Source: Bradyrhizobium cytisi (GTDB taxonomy: Bacteria; Pseudomonadota; Alphaproteobacteria; Rhizobiales; Xanthobacteraceae). From it: 64,000 nucleotides of DNA. The notes below the pieces were generated by a model, which saw only the letters and a list, made by a program, of their open reading frames with translations, searched no databases and had not been told where the DNA came from. Location: NCBI RefSeq assembly GCF_008123515.1, contig NZ_VSSR01000034.1, forward strand, positions 62,001-126,000. The letters are read 5' to 3'. This document shows, piece after piece, positions 1 to 8,190 of this stretch (position 1 is its first letter; every line of letters starts with the position of its first letter). Made by a program: the position numbers and the translations under genes.

Positions 1-468
1 CGCGACGCGCATGCGCCAGCCGCCGGAGAATTCGGCGCAGGGCCGCAACTGGTCGGCGGCGGAGAAGCCAAGGCCGGAGAGGATGGCGGCCGCACGTGCG
101 GGCGCCGAATGCGCGTCGATATCGACGAGCCGGGTCTGGATCTCGGCGATCCGGTGCGGATCGGTGGCGCTCTCGGCTTCGTGAAGCAGCGCGTCGCGCT
201 CGAGGTCGGCCTTGAGCACGACCGAGATCAGGCTTTCGGGGCCGTTCGGTGCTTCTTGCGCCAGGCTGCCCACGCGCCAGCGGGGCGGCAGCGTCACCGA
301 GCCGTGCTCGGCCGCAAGCTCGCCGCGGATCACCTTGAACAGCGTCGATTTGCCGGTGCCGTTGCGCCCGACCATGCCGACCCGCGAGCCGGGCGTGATC
401 TGCACGGAGCTGTTATCGATCAGAAGGCGTCCGGCGAGGCGGATGGAGAGGTCGGTGATGGAGAGCAT
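1..468 (-). CDS. ABC-F family ATP-binding protein, N-terminal part (runs off the left edge)
   Basis: The first 156 codons are open from an ATG at 468 to the window edge. The protein starts MLSITDLSIRLAG and shows a Walker A motif (GRNGTGKST, about residues 34-42) and an ABC signature (FSGGWRMR) at the very edge. The signature comes about 100 residues after Walker A with no membrane segment, and the family-typical first nucleotide-binding domain is cut before Walker B. ABC-F proteins carry two such domains on one chain and act on ribosomes rather than in transport. The exact subfamily (Uup, EttA, YheS type) cannot be told from the N-terminus. Confidence 0.88.
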   Translation of the reverse strand, partial: MLSITDLSIRLAGRLLIDNSSVQITPGSRVGMVGRNGTGKSTLFKVIRGELAAEHGSVTLPPRWRVGSLAQEAPNGPESLISVVLKADLERDALLHEAESATDPHRIAEIQTRLVDIDAHSAPARAAAILSGLGFSAADQLRPCAEFSGGWRMRVA

Positions 469-529
469 GCGGCCTTGTCACCGCAGCCGGGATCAAACGC
501 AACCCGATTTTTCGCAAGCCAATATTTCG

Positions 530-703
530 TCAGTGCTGGTCGCGCTCGCGCTTCCTCAACTCGTCCATCAGCTGTTCGAGATGCGTCGGGAGCCGGGGGT
601 CGGGGCGAATGCTCTGCTGCAGCCGTTCGCCCACGGCATCGCAAATCGCGCGGCTGGTGCGCCGGTCGATCTGTTCGCTGTCATTGGCAGAAGGGCTAGC
701 CAT
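530..703 (-). CDS. Small conserved-looking hypothetical protein (57 aa)
   Basis: An ATG at 703 opens a 57-residue charged, hydrophilic protein beginning MASPSANDSEQIDRRTSRAI, with no signal peptide or membrane segment. The C-terminal half is predicted helical (LEQLMDELRKRERD). A GTG at 736 would add 11 residues but has no ribosome site, while GGAAC lies a few bases before the ATG. It sits just upstream of the ABC-F gene on the same strand. I do not recognise a function. The helical Asp/Glu/Arg pattern and good codon use favour a real gene over an ORF by chance. Confidence 0.55.
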   Translation of the reverse strand: MASPSANDSEQIDRRTSRAICDAVGERLQQSIRPDPRLPTHLEQLMDELRKRERDQH

Positions 704-831
704 CGCAGGGTTCCGTATTTGCAAAGTAAACGACACGGTACCAAGTCATTGGCGCCCAAATGGTTTCGCGAGCGTCAGGCTGGCCTGGCATTCTAGTAAA
801 AATTGTATGAATTCGTCGTATCTGCCCAAAT

Positions 832-866
832 GCAAGGCCCCGGCGGGGGGAACGCCGGGGCCTTGC
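832..866. terminator. Strong hairpin, probable bidirectional terminator
   Basis: Two perfect 14-base arms (GCAAGGCCCCGGCG at 832-845 and its complement at 853-866) flank a 7-base G/A loop. The hairpin lies downstream of the leftward secreted-protein gene ending at 940. There is no long T-run on either side, so intrinsic termination is inferred from stem strength and position. Confidence 0.6.
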
Positions 867-939
867 TTGGAAGGTACTGCAGGGGGAACAGTACCTCAGG
901 AAGGTATTTAGAAAGGTGCTTCAGAAGGTGCTTGCGGGC

Positions 940-1200
940 TCAGTAGCAGCGGTTGATCAGCCGCCAGCGGGGTCCCCAGGGGGTCGGCACCAGCCGGCGC
1001 ACATAGCAGCCGCCATAACCGTAGGAGACGGGGGCAGCATAGAAGCGCGGTCCGCCCCAGCCCCAGCCGCCGTGATGCCAGCCGCCACCGCCGTGCCAGC
1101 CCCAGCCGCCGCCATGCCAGTGAGCGGAGGCGGAGGTGGGAGCCAGCGCGGCACCCAGCGCGACCGCGGCGACTGCAGCGAGCGAAAGTTTCCTCAACAT
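940..1200 (-). CDS. Small secreted Gly/His/Trp-rich protein (86 aa)
   Basis: The start is the ATG at 1200, preceded by a textbook ribosome site (GAGGAGAT, 5 bases before); an upstream in-frame start at 1233 has none. Residues 1-26 form a Sec signal peptide (MLRKLSLAAVAAVALGAALA, then an SASA-type cleavage site). The mature part opens with a low-complexity stretch of HWHGGGWGWHGGGGWHHGG type and ends in a Tyr/Cys/Arg segment (VRRLVPTPWGPRWRLINRCY). Such proteins are common in Bradyrhizobium; His-rich stretches could bind metal, but no function is established here. Confidence 0.8.
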   Translation of the reverse strand: MLRKLSLAAVAAVALGAALAPTSASAHWHGGGWGWHGGGGWHHGGWGWGGPRFYAAPVSYGYGGCYVRRLVPTPWGPRWRLINRCY

Positions 1201-1501
1201 GGTGATCTCCTCAAAACTGCCGGCGCGGGGCAATCGCGTCGATGGAAAGGCCGCCGAAACGGTTCGCCTCGGGGGGAGGCTTTGGTTTCGATGGCGTTGA
1301 CGTTACGCCAGCGAGACTGAACCAAAACCTGATAGAGCCTTCAGATTGGGTTCATCTCCGTGAAATCGTCGTAATCCATGTTGGAATCCGGCCGGGCGAA
1401 GCGACCGCAAGGCCGTTCCGGCGGTCGCTTGCCGGATCGCGAACGCGCCGATATAAGCCCCGCAACTCCGAACCACCCTTTTTCTCTTCAAGGACAAGAT
1501 C
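1201..1501. other. Divergent intergenic region between the secreted-protein gene and ndk
   Basis: About 300 bases with no convincing ORF. It must hold the promoters of the leftward secreted-protein gene and of ndk. A purine-rich 'AAGGACAAGATC' just before 1502 supplies the ndk ribosome site. I see no clear operator; the six-base pair TGAACC/GGTTCA near 1318-1352 is too short to call. Confidence 0.5.
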
Positions 1502-1924
1502 ATGGCCATCGAACGCACTTTCTCGATCATCAAGCCCGACGCGACTGCGCGTAACCTGACCGGCGCCGTGAACGCCGTGATCGAGAAGGCGGGCCTGCGC
1601 ATCGTCGCGCAGAAGCGCATCCGTATGACCAAGGAACAGGCCGAGACGTTCTACGCCGTCCACAAGGCCCGTCCGTTCTTCGGCGAGCTCGTGGAGTTCA
1701 TGACCTCGGGCCCGGTTGTGGTCCAGGTGCTGGAAGGCGAGCGCGCGGTCGCCAAGTACCGTGACGTAATGGGCGCGACCGATCCGTCCAAGGCGGCCAA
1801 CGGCACCATCCGTAAGCTCTACGCAAAGTCGATCGGCGAGAACTCCGCCCACGGCTCGGACGCCCCGGAGACCGCCGCGATCGAGATCGCGCAGTTCTTC
1901 TCGGGCAACGAGATCGTCGGCTGA
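1502..1924 (+). CDS. ndk: Nucleoside diphosphate kinase
   Basis: This cytosolic enzyme moves the gamma-phosphate of ATP to NDPs through a phosphohistidine intermediate, balancing NTP and dNTP pools. The 140-residue length is exactly the family norm. Residues 1-13 (MAIERTFSIIKPD) match the family start with the conserved Lys11. The active-site block (NGTIRKLYAKSIGENSAHGSD) puts the catalytic histidine at residue 117. The ATG at 1502 follows an AAGGA ribosome site. The TerC-type gene lies 44 bases downstream on the same strand, close enough for co-transcription. Confidence 0.98.
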   Translation: MAIERTFSIIKPDATARNLTGAVNAVIEKAGLRIVAQKRIRMTKEQAETFYAVHKARPFFGELVEFMTSGPVVVQVLEGERAVAKYRDVMGATDPSKAANGTIRKLYAKSIGENSAHGSDAPETAAIEIAQFFSGNEIVG

Positions 1925-1968
1925 GCTTTCAGCCGATAAGTTAAGTCGACGGGGCGAAAGGACGTATT

Positions 1969-2817
1969 GTGAACTGGCTCTGGCAGATCTTCGATCCCGC
2001 CACGATCGGGGCATTCTTCACCCAGTTCCGCAATGAGATGGCCGAGCCGACCTTCTGGATTGCGGTCGGCAAGATCATCTGGATCAACATCCTTTTGTCC
2101 GGCGACAATGCGCTGGTGATTGCGCTTGCCTGCCGCGGCCTGACGCCGCGGCATCGGCTGTGGGGCATGGTGCTCGGGGCGGGCGCTGCGGTGCTGCTGC
2201 GGATCATCTTCACCGGCATCGTCGCGAGCCTGATGGCGCTGCCGTACCTCAAGCTGGTCGGCGGCCTCGCGCTGATCGTGATCGCGGCAAAGCTGCTCGT
2301 GCCCGAAAACGAGGACGAGGACGGCGTCGAATCAGCCTCGCATCTGTGGCAGGCGGTGCAGATCGTCGTCATCGCCGACATCGTGATGAGCCTCGACAAC
2401 GTCATTGCGGTCGCCGCGGCGGCCAATGGCAGCGTGCCGCTGCTGGTGCTCGGCCTTGCCATCAGCGTGCCCCTGATCGTCGCCGGTGCGGCGCTGATCA
2501 TGGCGCTGCTGTCGAAGCTGCCGATCCTGGTCTGGGCCGGCGCGGCGCTGCTCGGCTGGATCGCGGGCGAGGTGATCGCAACCGATCCCGGCATCGCGCC
2601 GAAGCTGCACACGCTATCCGAAGGTCCGTTCGGCACCTCGCTGGACAAGATGCTCGGCAGCCTGCACGTCCCGCCGCAATTCGCCCATGGCGGCGGTGGC
2701 GCGGAATATCTCTGCGCAGCGCTCGGCGTCATCGTCGTGCTGCTGGTCGGCTCGATCTGGCGCCGGCGCAGCCTGAGTCTCGCCGCGCTCGAGCACGCAA
2801 AAGCGTCAGCTGAATAA
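1969..2817 (+). CDS. TerC/YjbE family integral membrane protein
   Basis: A 282-residue polytopic inner-membrane protein starting at GTG 1969 behind GAAAGGAC. It has roughly seven hydrophobic helices. Conserved acidic motifs sit inside helices: NILLSGDNALVIALA (about residues 40-54) and DIVMSLDNVIAVAAAA (about 138-153). This repeated S-(G/L)-D-N pattern is diagnostic of TerC/YjbE/Alx-type proteins, linked in other bacteria to manganese or calcium export and metal homeostasis. It ends 3 bases before the convergent ppx gene. The transported ion here is inference. Confidence 0.9.
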   Translation: MNWLWQIFDPATIGAFFTQFRNEMAEPTFWIAVGKIIWINILLSGDNALVIALACRGLTPRHRLWGMVLGAGAAVLLRIIFTGIVASLMALPYLKLVGGLALIVIAAKLLVPENEDEDGVESASHLWQAVQIVVIADIVMSLDNVIAVAAAANGSVPLLVLGLAISVPLIVAGAALIMALLSKLPILVWAGAALLGWIAGEVIATDPGIAPKLHTLSEGPFGTSLDKMLGSLHVPPQFAHGGGGAEYLCAALGVIVVLLVGSIWRRRSLSLAALEHAKASAE

Positions 2818-2820
2818 GCC

Positions 2821-4323
2821 CTACCGCCGTACGATCGACCCCGATCGTCCGATCAGGCGGGCGAGCTGCTTGAAGCGGCTGCCGACGCGGTCGGCGACGA
2901 GATCGCCGAGCCTGTGCTCGAACACCAGCATCAGGTTGCGCCCCTGGCTGCGGAAATGCGTGGCGGGTAGCACGCCCGGGCGCGCCGCCGAGATCAGATG
3001 CGCGACACGGAACGCCGCCCCAAGGAGGCGGGCGCGCTCGAGCTGCGCCGGTGTCAGCAGTTCCTGCATCGTCAGCGGCGGCTGGTTCTCTTCGCTCAAG
3101 CCCGCATAGCGATAGAAAACCGACAGGCCGACAAAGGCGCGCTCGATGTGCGTGATTGCGCCGAAATTGCCGTTGACGACGAGGCTCAGCGTTTGCTCGC
3201 CGCGATGGTCGGGATGCACACGCCAGCCGATGTCGGAGAGCAGGCAGGCGGCGTGGCGAAGCCGGCGGTCCTCCCCGGTCTCGCGCAGCTTGACAACGCG
3301 CGCGAGGCGGTCGGTCCAGGCGATCAGCTCGCGCGCATGCTTGGCCGAGCGTGACAGCAGCTGGTTCAGCTCTTCCGCCGCGCAGATCAGCCCGTCCTTG
3401 TTGCGCTCGCTCTCCGAGAGCTTCTCGTGCAGCAGACCTTCGCGCACTCCGAAGGTCGAAAACACGATGGTCTTCGGTTTTGCGACCCGGATGATGTGCT
3501 CGAGCACCAGCGCGGCATAGGTGAGGAGAGGGCGCCGCGCATCCGCGACGACCTCGATGTCGGCGAGCATGTCGGCGGCTGCAAGACGACGCAGACGACG
3601 CGAAAAGTCGAGCGCTTCGGCGGCCGAAATCGAATAGCCGTGCATCACCTGGAGCGGGTAGCCGCTCTGGATGATGTGGATGCGCGCAAGCGCGCGCCAG
3701 GTGCCGCCGACCGCATAGAAGCTGCGGCCGCTGCCCGCCTTGAGCTGCGCCACATCGTCGATTGCCTCGCGGACGATGCGGTCGGCGCGCTTGAGCGATT
3801 TGTGCGCGAGGTCCTGCAGCGCGAGGCCGCCGAGCGGCAGCGTCACGCCGCTGCGCACGCTGCTCCCGCGCACGTCGATCAGCTCGAGCGAGCCGCCGCC
3901 GAGATCGCCGACGATGCCGTCGGGGCGGTGAATGCCCGAGAGCACGCCGAGCGCCGACAGCTTCGCTTCGCGCGGTCCCGACAGGATCTCGATCTTCACG
4001 GCGCAGATGCGCTCGGCTTTGGCGATAAAGTCGGGGCCGTTGGAAGCATCGCGGCAGGCCGCGGTTGCAATCGCAAACACGCGGCCGACCTGCATCACGC
4101 GGCACAACGCCCGAAAACGCTTCAACGAGGTCAGCGCCTTGTCGACGGCATCCGGCGCGAGCAGGCCCGTGCTCTGCACCTCTCGCCCGAGGCCGCACAG
4201 CGTCTTCTCGTTGAAGATCGGAATCAGGCTCCGTGTCAGTCCCTTGTAGACGACGAGACGAACCGAGTTGGAGCCGATGTCGATGACCGCGACGCTAGCG
4301 CCACGCTTGCGCGGCCGTTTCAA
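2821..4323 (-). CDS. ppx: Exopolyphosphatase (Ppx/GppA family)
   Basis: Hydrolyses terminal phosphates of inorganic polyphosphate; Ppx/GppA enzymes may also attack pppGpp. The 500-residue protein has the ASKHA-fold phosphate-binding loops: AVIDIGSNSVRLVVY (about residues 12-26) and GIVGDLGGGSLELID (about 135-149). A C-terminal HD-like helical region follows (HAACLLSDIGWRVHPDHRG near 355-375). It lies 15 bases downstream of ppk1 on the same strand, a kinase/phosphatase pair known from many alphaproteobacteria. The split between exopolyphosphatase and pppGpp hydrolase activity cannot be read from sequence. Confidence 0.95.
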   Translation of the reverse strand: MKRPRKRGASVAVIDIGSNSVRLVVYKGLTRSLIPIFNEKTLCGLGREVQSTGLLAPDAVDKALTSLKRFRALCRVMQVGRVFAIATAACRDASNGPDFIAKAERICAVKIEILSGPREAKLSALGVLSGIHRPDGIVGDLGGGSLELIDVRGSSVRSGVTLPLGGLALQDLAHKSLKRADRIVREAIDDVAQLKAGSGRSFYAVGGTWRALARIHIIQSGYPLQVMHGYSISAAEALDFSRRLRRLAAADMLADIEVVADARRPLLTYAALVLEHIIRVAKPKTIVFSTFGVREGLLHEKLSESERNKDGLICAAEELNQLLSRSAKHARELIAWTDRLARVVKLRETGEDRRLRHAACLLSDIGWRVHPDHRGEQTLSLVVNGNFGAITHIERAFVGLSVFYRYAGLSEENQPPLTMQELLTPAQLERARLLGAAFRVAHLISAARPGVLPATHFRSQGRNLMLVFEHRLGDLVADRVGSRFKQLARLIGRSGSIVRR

Positions 4324-4338
4324 GGCAGAAATCTCCGG

Positions 4339-6546
4339 TCAGGACTGATGGCGTTCGTTTCTGCGCGTGAGACGGCGCGGCGAGGATTCCTTGAGCGACT
4401 TTCCACGGCCAGACAGACTCGGATTTGTCATGAAGTAGTTGTGCACGTTGAAAGGCTCCTCGCCCTTCGCGGTCTTCATACGCGTTGAAGACCCGTCCGG
4501 CAACAATTGCCAGCTCTGCTCATTGTCCTTCAGGTTCGCGACCATGATCTGTTCGAGAACCTGCTGATGCACCGTGGGATTTTGCAGCGGACACAGCACC
4601 TCGACGCGCCGGTCGAGGTTGCGCGGCATCATATCGGCTGACGAGATATACACAGCCGCTTTCGCGCTCGGCAGGCCCTGGCCCATGCCGAAGCAGTAGA
4701 TTCGGCCGTGCTCCAGAAAGCGTCCGATGATCGACTTGACGCGGATGTTCTCCGACAGGCCGGGAATGCCGGGTCGCAGGCAGCAGATACCGCGGACCAC
4801 GAGCTCGACCTGCACGCCCGCCTGTGAGGCCTCGTAGAGCGCGTCGATGATATCGGGGTCGACCAGCGCATTCATCTTCATCCAGACCGCGCCGGGCTTG
4901 CCGTGACGCGCGTGCTCGGTCTCGCCCTGGATGTGCTCGATGATGCGCTTGCGCAGGGTCAGCGGCGACACCGCCATCTTTTCCAGATCGCTTGGTGCGG
5001 CGTAGCCCGTGATGAAGTTGAACACGCGCGCGGCGTCGCGGCCAATGGTCGGTTCCGAGGTGAAGTAAGAGAGGTCCGTATAAATACGCGCGGTGACCGG
5101 GTGATAGTTGCCGGTGCCGGTATGGACGTAAGTGGTGAGGCTGCCGCCTTCGCGGCGTACCACCATCGAAAGCTTCGCGTGCGTCTTCAACTCGAGGAAG
5201 CCGTAGACGACCTGCACGCCGGCCCGTTCGAGGTCGCGCGCCCAGCGGATGTTGGCTTCTTCGTCGAAGCGCGCCTTCAGCTCAATCAGCGCGGTGACGG
5301 ACTTGCCGGCTTCGGCCGCTTCCGCCAGCGTGCGCACGATCGGCGAGTTGTTGGAGGTGCGATAGAGCGTCTGCTTGATCGCGACGACGTCGGGGTCGCG
5401 CGCGGCCTGCTGCAGGAATTGCACCACCACGTCGAAGGATTCGTAGGGGTGATGGACGACCAGGTCCTTCTGGCGAATGGCGGCAAAGATGTCGCCGCCA
5501 TGCTCGCGCACGCGCTCGGGATGGCGCGGCACGTAAGGGGTGAATTCGAGGTCGGGCCGGTCGAGACGGGTGAGCTGCGAGAGCTCGTTCATGGCGAGCA
5601 CGCCGTCGACCAGGAACACTTCGTCGTCGGCCGCCGACAGCGCGTGCTGCACGAAGCTGCGCAGCTGCTCCGGCATCTTGGCGTCGATCTCGAGCCGGAT
5701 CACCGACCCGCGGCGGCGGCGCTTCAGCGCGGTCTCGAACAGGCGGACGAGGTCTTCGGCCTCTTCCTCGATTTCGAGCTCGGAGTCGCGGATGATGCGG
5801 AAGGCGCCCTGGCCGTGCAGATTGTAGCCGGGGAACAGGCGGTTGATGAAAAGGCCGGTCACCTGCTCCAGCGAGATCAGGCGCACCACCTTGCCGTCGG
5901 TCGGCAGGCGGATGAAGCGGTCGATCTTGCCGGGCATGCGGATCAGCGCGTTCATCTGCTTGCCGTCGATGGCGCGCGTGAGCTGGAGCGCGATGGTGAA
6001 GCCGAGGCTCGGGATGAACGGGAAGGGGTGGGCCGGATCGATCGCCAATGGCGTCAGTAGTGGGAACACGTTGTTGAGGAAATAATCCTCGAGCCAGGTC
6101 CGCTCCGTCTTGCTGACCTCCTTGCCGTCGACCAGCGCGATGCCGACCCCGGCGAGGGTGCCGCGCAAATCGGCCCAGATCGCCTGCTGGTCGGAAGCAA
6201 GCCGCGAAACGGTGCGGTTGATGAGCGCGAGTTGCTCGGACGGGGTCAGGCCATCGGGGGCACGTTCGGCGATGCCCTCACGCACCTGCGCCTTGATGCC
6301 GGCGACGCGGACCATGAAGAATTCGTCGAGGTTATTTGCGGAAATCGACAGGAATCGCACCCGCTCCAGTACCGGATGGCTGGGATTGACCGATTCCTCC
6401 AGGACGCGGCGGTTGAAATGCAGCCAGGAGAGTTCGCGATTGATGAATCGCTCGGGGCTTGAGGCGATCGCCGGAAGGCTCTCGGATTCCGAAGCTTTCT
6501 CTTTTGTTTCAATAGCTTGCACGGAATCCATGAGAAGTCGGTCCAT
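4339..6546 (-). CDS. ppk1: Polyphosphate kinase 1
   Basis: Makes long-chain polyphosphate from ATP. At 735 residues it matches the family length and has the full domain order: N-terminal helical domain (FINRELSWLHFNRRVLEE, about residues 32-49), head domain, and two PLD-like catalytic C domains. The histidine-bearing THAKLSMVVRR and the following YVHTGTGNYHPVTARIYTDL block hold the autophosphorylated and supporting residues. The start may be ATG 6546 or the internal ATG at 6531. It is followed 15 bases later by ppx and preceded 138 bases upstream by hdaA. Confidence 0.97.
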   Translation of the reverse strand: MDRLLMDSVQAIETKEKASESESLPAIASSPERFINRELSWLHFNRRVLEESVNPSHPVLERVRFLSISANNLDEFFMVRVAGIKAQVREGIAERAPDGLTPSEQLALINRTVSRLASDQQAIWADLRGTLAGVGIALVDGKEVSKTERTWLEDYFLNNVFPLLTPLAIDPAHPFPFIPSLGFTIALQLTRAIDGKQMNALIRMPGKIDRFIRLPTDGKVVRLISLEQVTGLFINRLFPGYNLHGQGAFRIIRDSELEIEEEAEDLVRLFETALKRRRRGSVIRLEIDAKMPEQLRSFVQHALSAADDEVFLVDGVLAMNELSQLTRLDRPDLEFTPYVPRHPERVREHGGDIFAAIRQKDLVVHHPYESFDVVVQFLQQAARDPDVVAIKQTLYRTSNNSPIVRTLAEAAEAGKSVTALIELKARFDEEANIRWARDLERAGVQVVYGFLELKTHAKLSMVVRREGGSLTTYVHTGTGNYHPVTARIYTDLSYFTSEPTIGRDAARVFNFITGYAAPSDLEKMAVSPLTLRKRIIEHIQGETEHARHGKPGAVWMKMNALVDPDIIDALYEASQAGVQVELVVRGICCLRPGIPGLSENIRVKSIIGRFLEHGRIYCFGMGQGLPSAKAAVYISSADMMPRNLDRRVEVLCPLQNPTVHQQVLEQIMVANLKDNEQSWQLLPDGSSTRMKTAKGEEPFNVHNYFMTNPSLSGRGKSLKESSPRRLTRRNERHQS

Positions 6547-6684
6547 TCAGTTCGCCCCAATTTGCGTCTTATGCGCAAAGCCGGCCGGAGCATGTGTTAG
6601 TGCGATGACGTTTCGATGACATTGATGTTCCGCTGCCTCGCCGCGTCAAGCGGGCGCAAAGTGGACCAAAGGGGGACTTGGCGG

Positions 6685-7362
6685 TCAGGCGTCGCGCAGC
6701 AGTTCAGCGGCGAGCGCCCGGGTGACGGGGCGGCCGAGCCGGAGCGCCTCGCCGTCGAGCAGCTCCACGGCGCGCCGGGCGGCGGCCGACGACCGCTCCA
6801 GCCGGGTCGCGAGGTAGCTCACCACGCTTTCGTCCACGGAGAGCTGGCGGTCGGCGCAGAACTTGACGATCAGGCCGCGGAACAGCTGGTCGTCTGGCGG
6901 CGCCAGCGAAATCACCGGAATCGTCCGCAGCCGGGAGCGGAGGTCTCGGAGCTCCACCTCGATCGCCGCCGGCGCCTCACGTCCGGTGAACAGCACATAG
7001 GCGCCGTCTTCGCGGGCGAGGTTCATCAGATGGAAGAGGGCGCGCTCGTCAAAATCCGTGGCCTTGAGATCCTCGACCACCAGCGCGCCGGTCGCGAGCG
7101 CGCCGGGGACGCTGGCTGCGGTCAGCGCATTGGCCGCGCTCGAACGGGCGCCGGCCTCCTCGGCCCAGATCGCGCCGAGATGGCTCTTGCCTGAGCCTTC
7201 GGGGCCGGCGAGCCACATGACCCGGTTCGGCCATTCCGGCCAGCCGTCGATCAGCGCGAGGCCTGCGGCATTGGCAGGGCCCTCGAGGAAATTGTCCCGG
7301 CTGAGGCTCTCCGCATGCGGAAGCGAAAACGCCAATTGTCGGGGATGAACGCGGCCTGCCAC
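6685..7362 (-). CDS. hdaA: DnaA-related regulatory protein HdaA
   Basis: A 225-residue protein resembling the ATPase core of DnaA without its DNA-binding domain, the hallmark of Hda/HdaA. With the beta clamp, HdaA stimulates ATP hydrolysis by DnaA and so prevents re-initiation of replication. The N-terminus has a short clamp-binding-type QLAFSLP segment (residues 9-15). Walker A is GPEGSGKS (53-60), Walker B the VVEDL segment near residue 100, and an arginine-finger/sensor II-type helix follows (AARRAVELLDGEALRLGR). It lies between a phosphatidyltransferase and ppk1 on the same strand, a conserved alphaproteobacterial order. Confidence 0.93.
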   Translation of the reverse strand: MAGRVHPRQLAFSLPHAESLSRDNFLEGPANAAGLALIDGWPEWPNRVMWLAGPEGSGKSHLGAIWAEEAGARSSAANALTAASVPGALATGALVVEDLKATDFDERALFHLMNLAREDGAYVLFTGREAPAAIEVELRDLRSRLRTIPVISLAPPDDQLFRGLIVKFCADRQLSVDESVVSYLATRLERSSAAARRAVELLDGEALRLGRPVTRALAAELLRDA

Positions 7363-7471
7363 GCTTGCTTTGCTCCGTGCCGGCGCGCCGGCTGTGTTTG
7401 AAGAGGATAGACTTATTCGATCGGGAGTTGGCCTTTTGCGGGGCCGCCTCCCGGCTCATTTGGCCCCGATC

Positions 7472-7509
7472 GTGCTACTTGGCATCAATAGTGCTACTTG
7501 CCATCAATA
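7472..7509. repeat. Tandem 19-bp duplication over the phosphatidyltransferase stop codon
   Basis: Two head-to-tail copies of GTGCTACTTG(G/C)CATCAATA (7472-7490 and 7491-7509) differ at one base, and five more bases (GTGCT) follow. The unit includes the last codons and the TAG stop of the leftward gene ending at 7494. The second copy, with its own in-frame-looking stop, lies just beyond it, as expected from slipped-strand duplication. Confidence 0.85.
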
Positions 7510-8036
7510 GTGCTCATGTGCCGTAGCCACTCGACGAGATAGAGCGACACGGAGGACAGCGTGAACACCGTAACGAGGCCCATCAGGATTATATCATAGG
7601 GCCCCGACTTGAAGCCGAAGGCGAGCGAGGCCAGCACCAGCGCCGCATAGGCCACCTGGGCCGCGGTGTTGAGCTTGGAGACCATCGACGGCTTCATCTC
7701 GACCGGCTTGTCGAACAGCCAGGACACGATCACTGCCGCCACGATCATGATGTCGCGCGACACCACCAGGATCACGATCCAGCGCGGAATGTCGCCCCAG
7801 ATGCCGAGCGCGAGGTAGATCGACACCAGCAGCGCCTTGTCGGCAAGGGGGTCGAGCAGGGCGCCTAGCTCGCTCGCCATGTTGAAGCGCTTGGCCAGAA
7901 AGCCGTCGACGGCGTCGCTGATGCCGGCGACCAGGAAGACGGTGAACGCCACCTCCATTTGGCTCGACACGATGGCCCAGACGATGATCGGGACCAGCAT
8001 GATGCGGCCCAGGGTAATGATGTTCGGAATACTCAC
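7494..8036 (-). CDS. CDP-alcohol phosphatidyltransferase (PgsA-like)
   Basis: An integral inner-membrane enzyme that swaps CMP of a CDP-activated lipid for an alcohol such as glycerol-3-phosphate. The 180-residue chain has about five transmembrane helices and the full signature D41-x2-DG-x2-AKR-x8-G-x3-D62-x3-D66. Length and a start of MSIPNIITLGRI type fit phosphatidylglycerophosphate synthase (PgsA). Alphaproteobacteria often have several paralogues, so the acceptor is uncertain. It starts 154 bases from the divergent purM start, leads into hdaA, and its stop lies in a 19-bp tandem duplication. Confidence 0.88.
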   Translation of the reverse strand: MSIPNIITLGRIMLVPIIVWAIVSSQMEVAFTVFLVAGISDAVDGFLAKRFNMASELGALLDPLADKALLVSIYLALGIWGDIPRWIVILVVSRDIMIVAAVIVSWLFDKPVEMKPSMVSKLNTAAQVAYAALVLASLAFGFKSGPYDIILMGLVTVFTLSSVSLYLVEWLRHMSTIDGK

Positions 8037-8190
8037 GCGGCGCTTCCCGGCACCCGACCTGACCTCGAAATCCGGCCCCTTGGAGGCCGAACCGGTTGAT
8101 ATCTACATAGTATAGGGCAGGGCGCCACGCTTGCCATTGCGTGTCCCCGGAATTCGACGTAACCAGCCGCAAACCCACTGGAAATCGGGC

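Noticed and set aside
2729..4198. A 489-codon ORF on the minus strand over ppx
   Set aside because: It is a frame-shifted reading of ppx with arginine-rich shadow composition.
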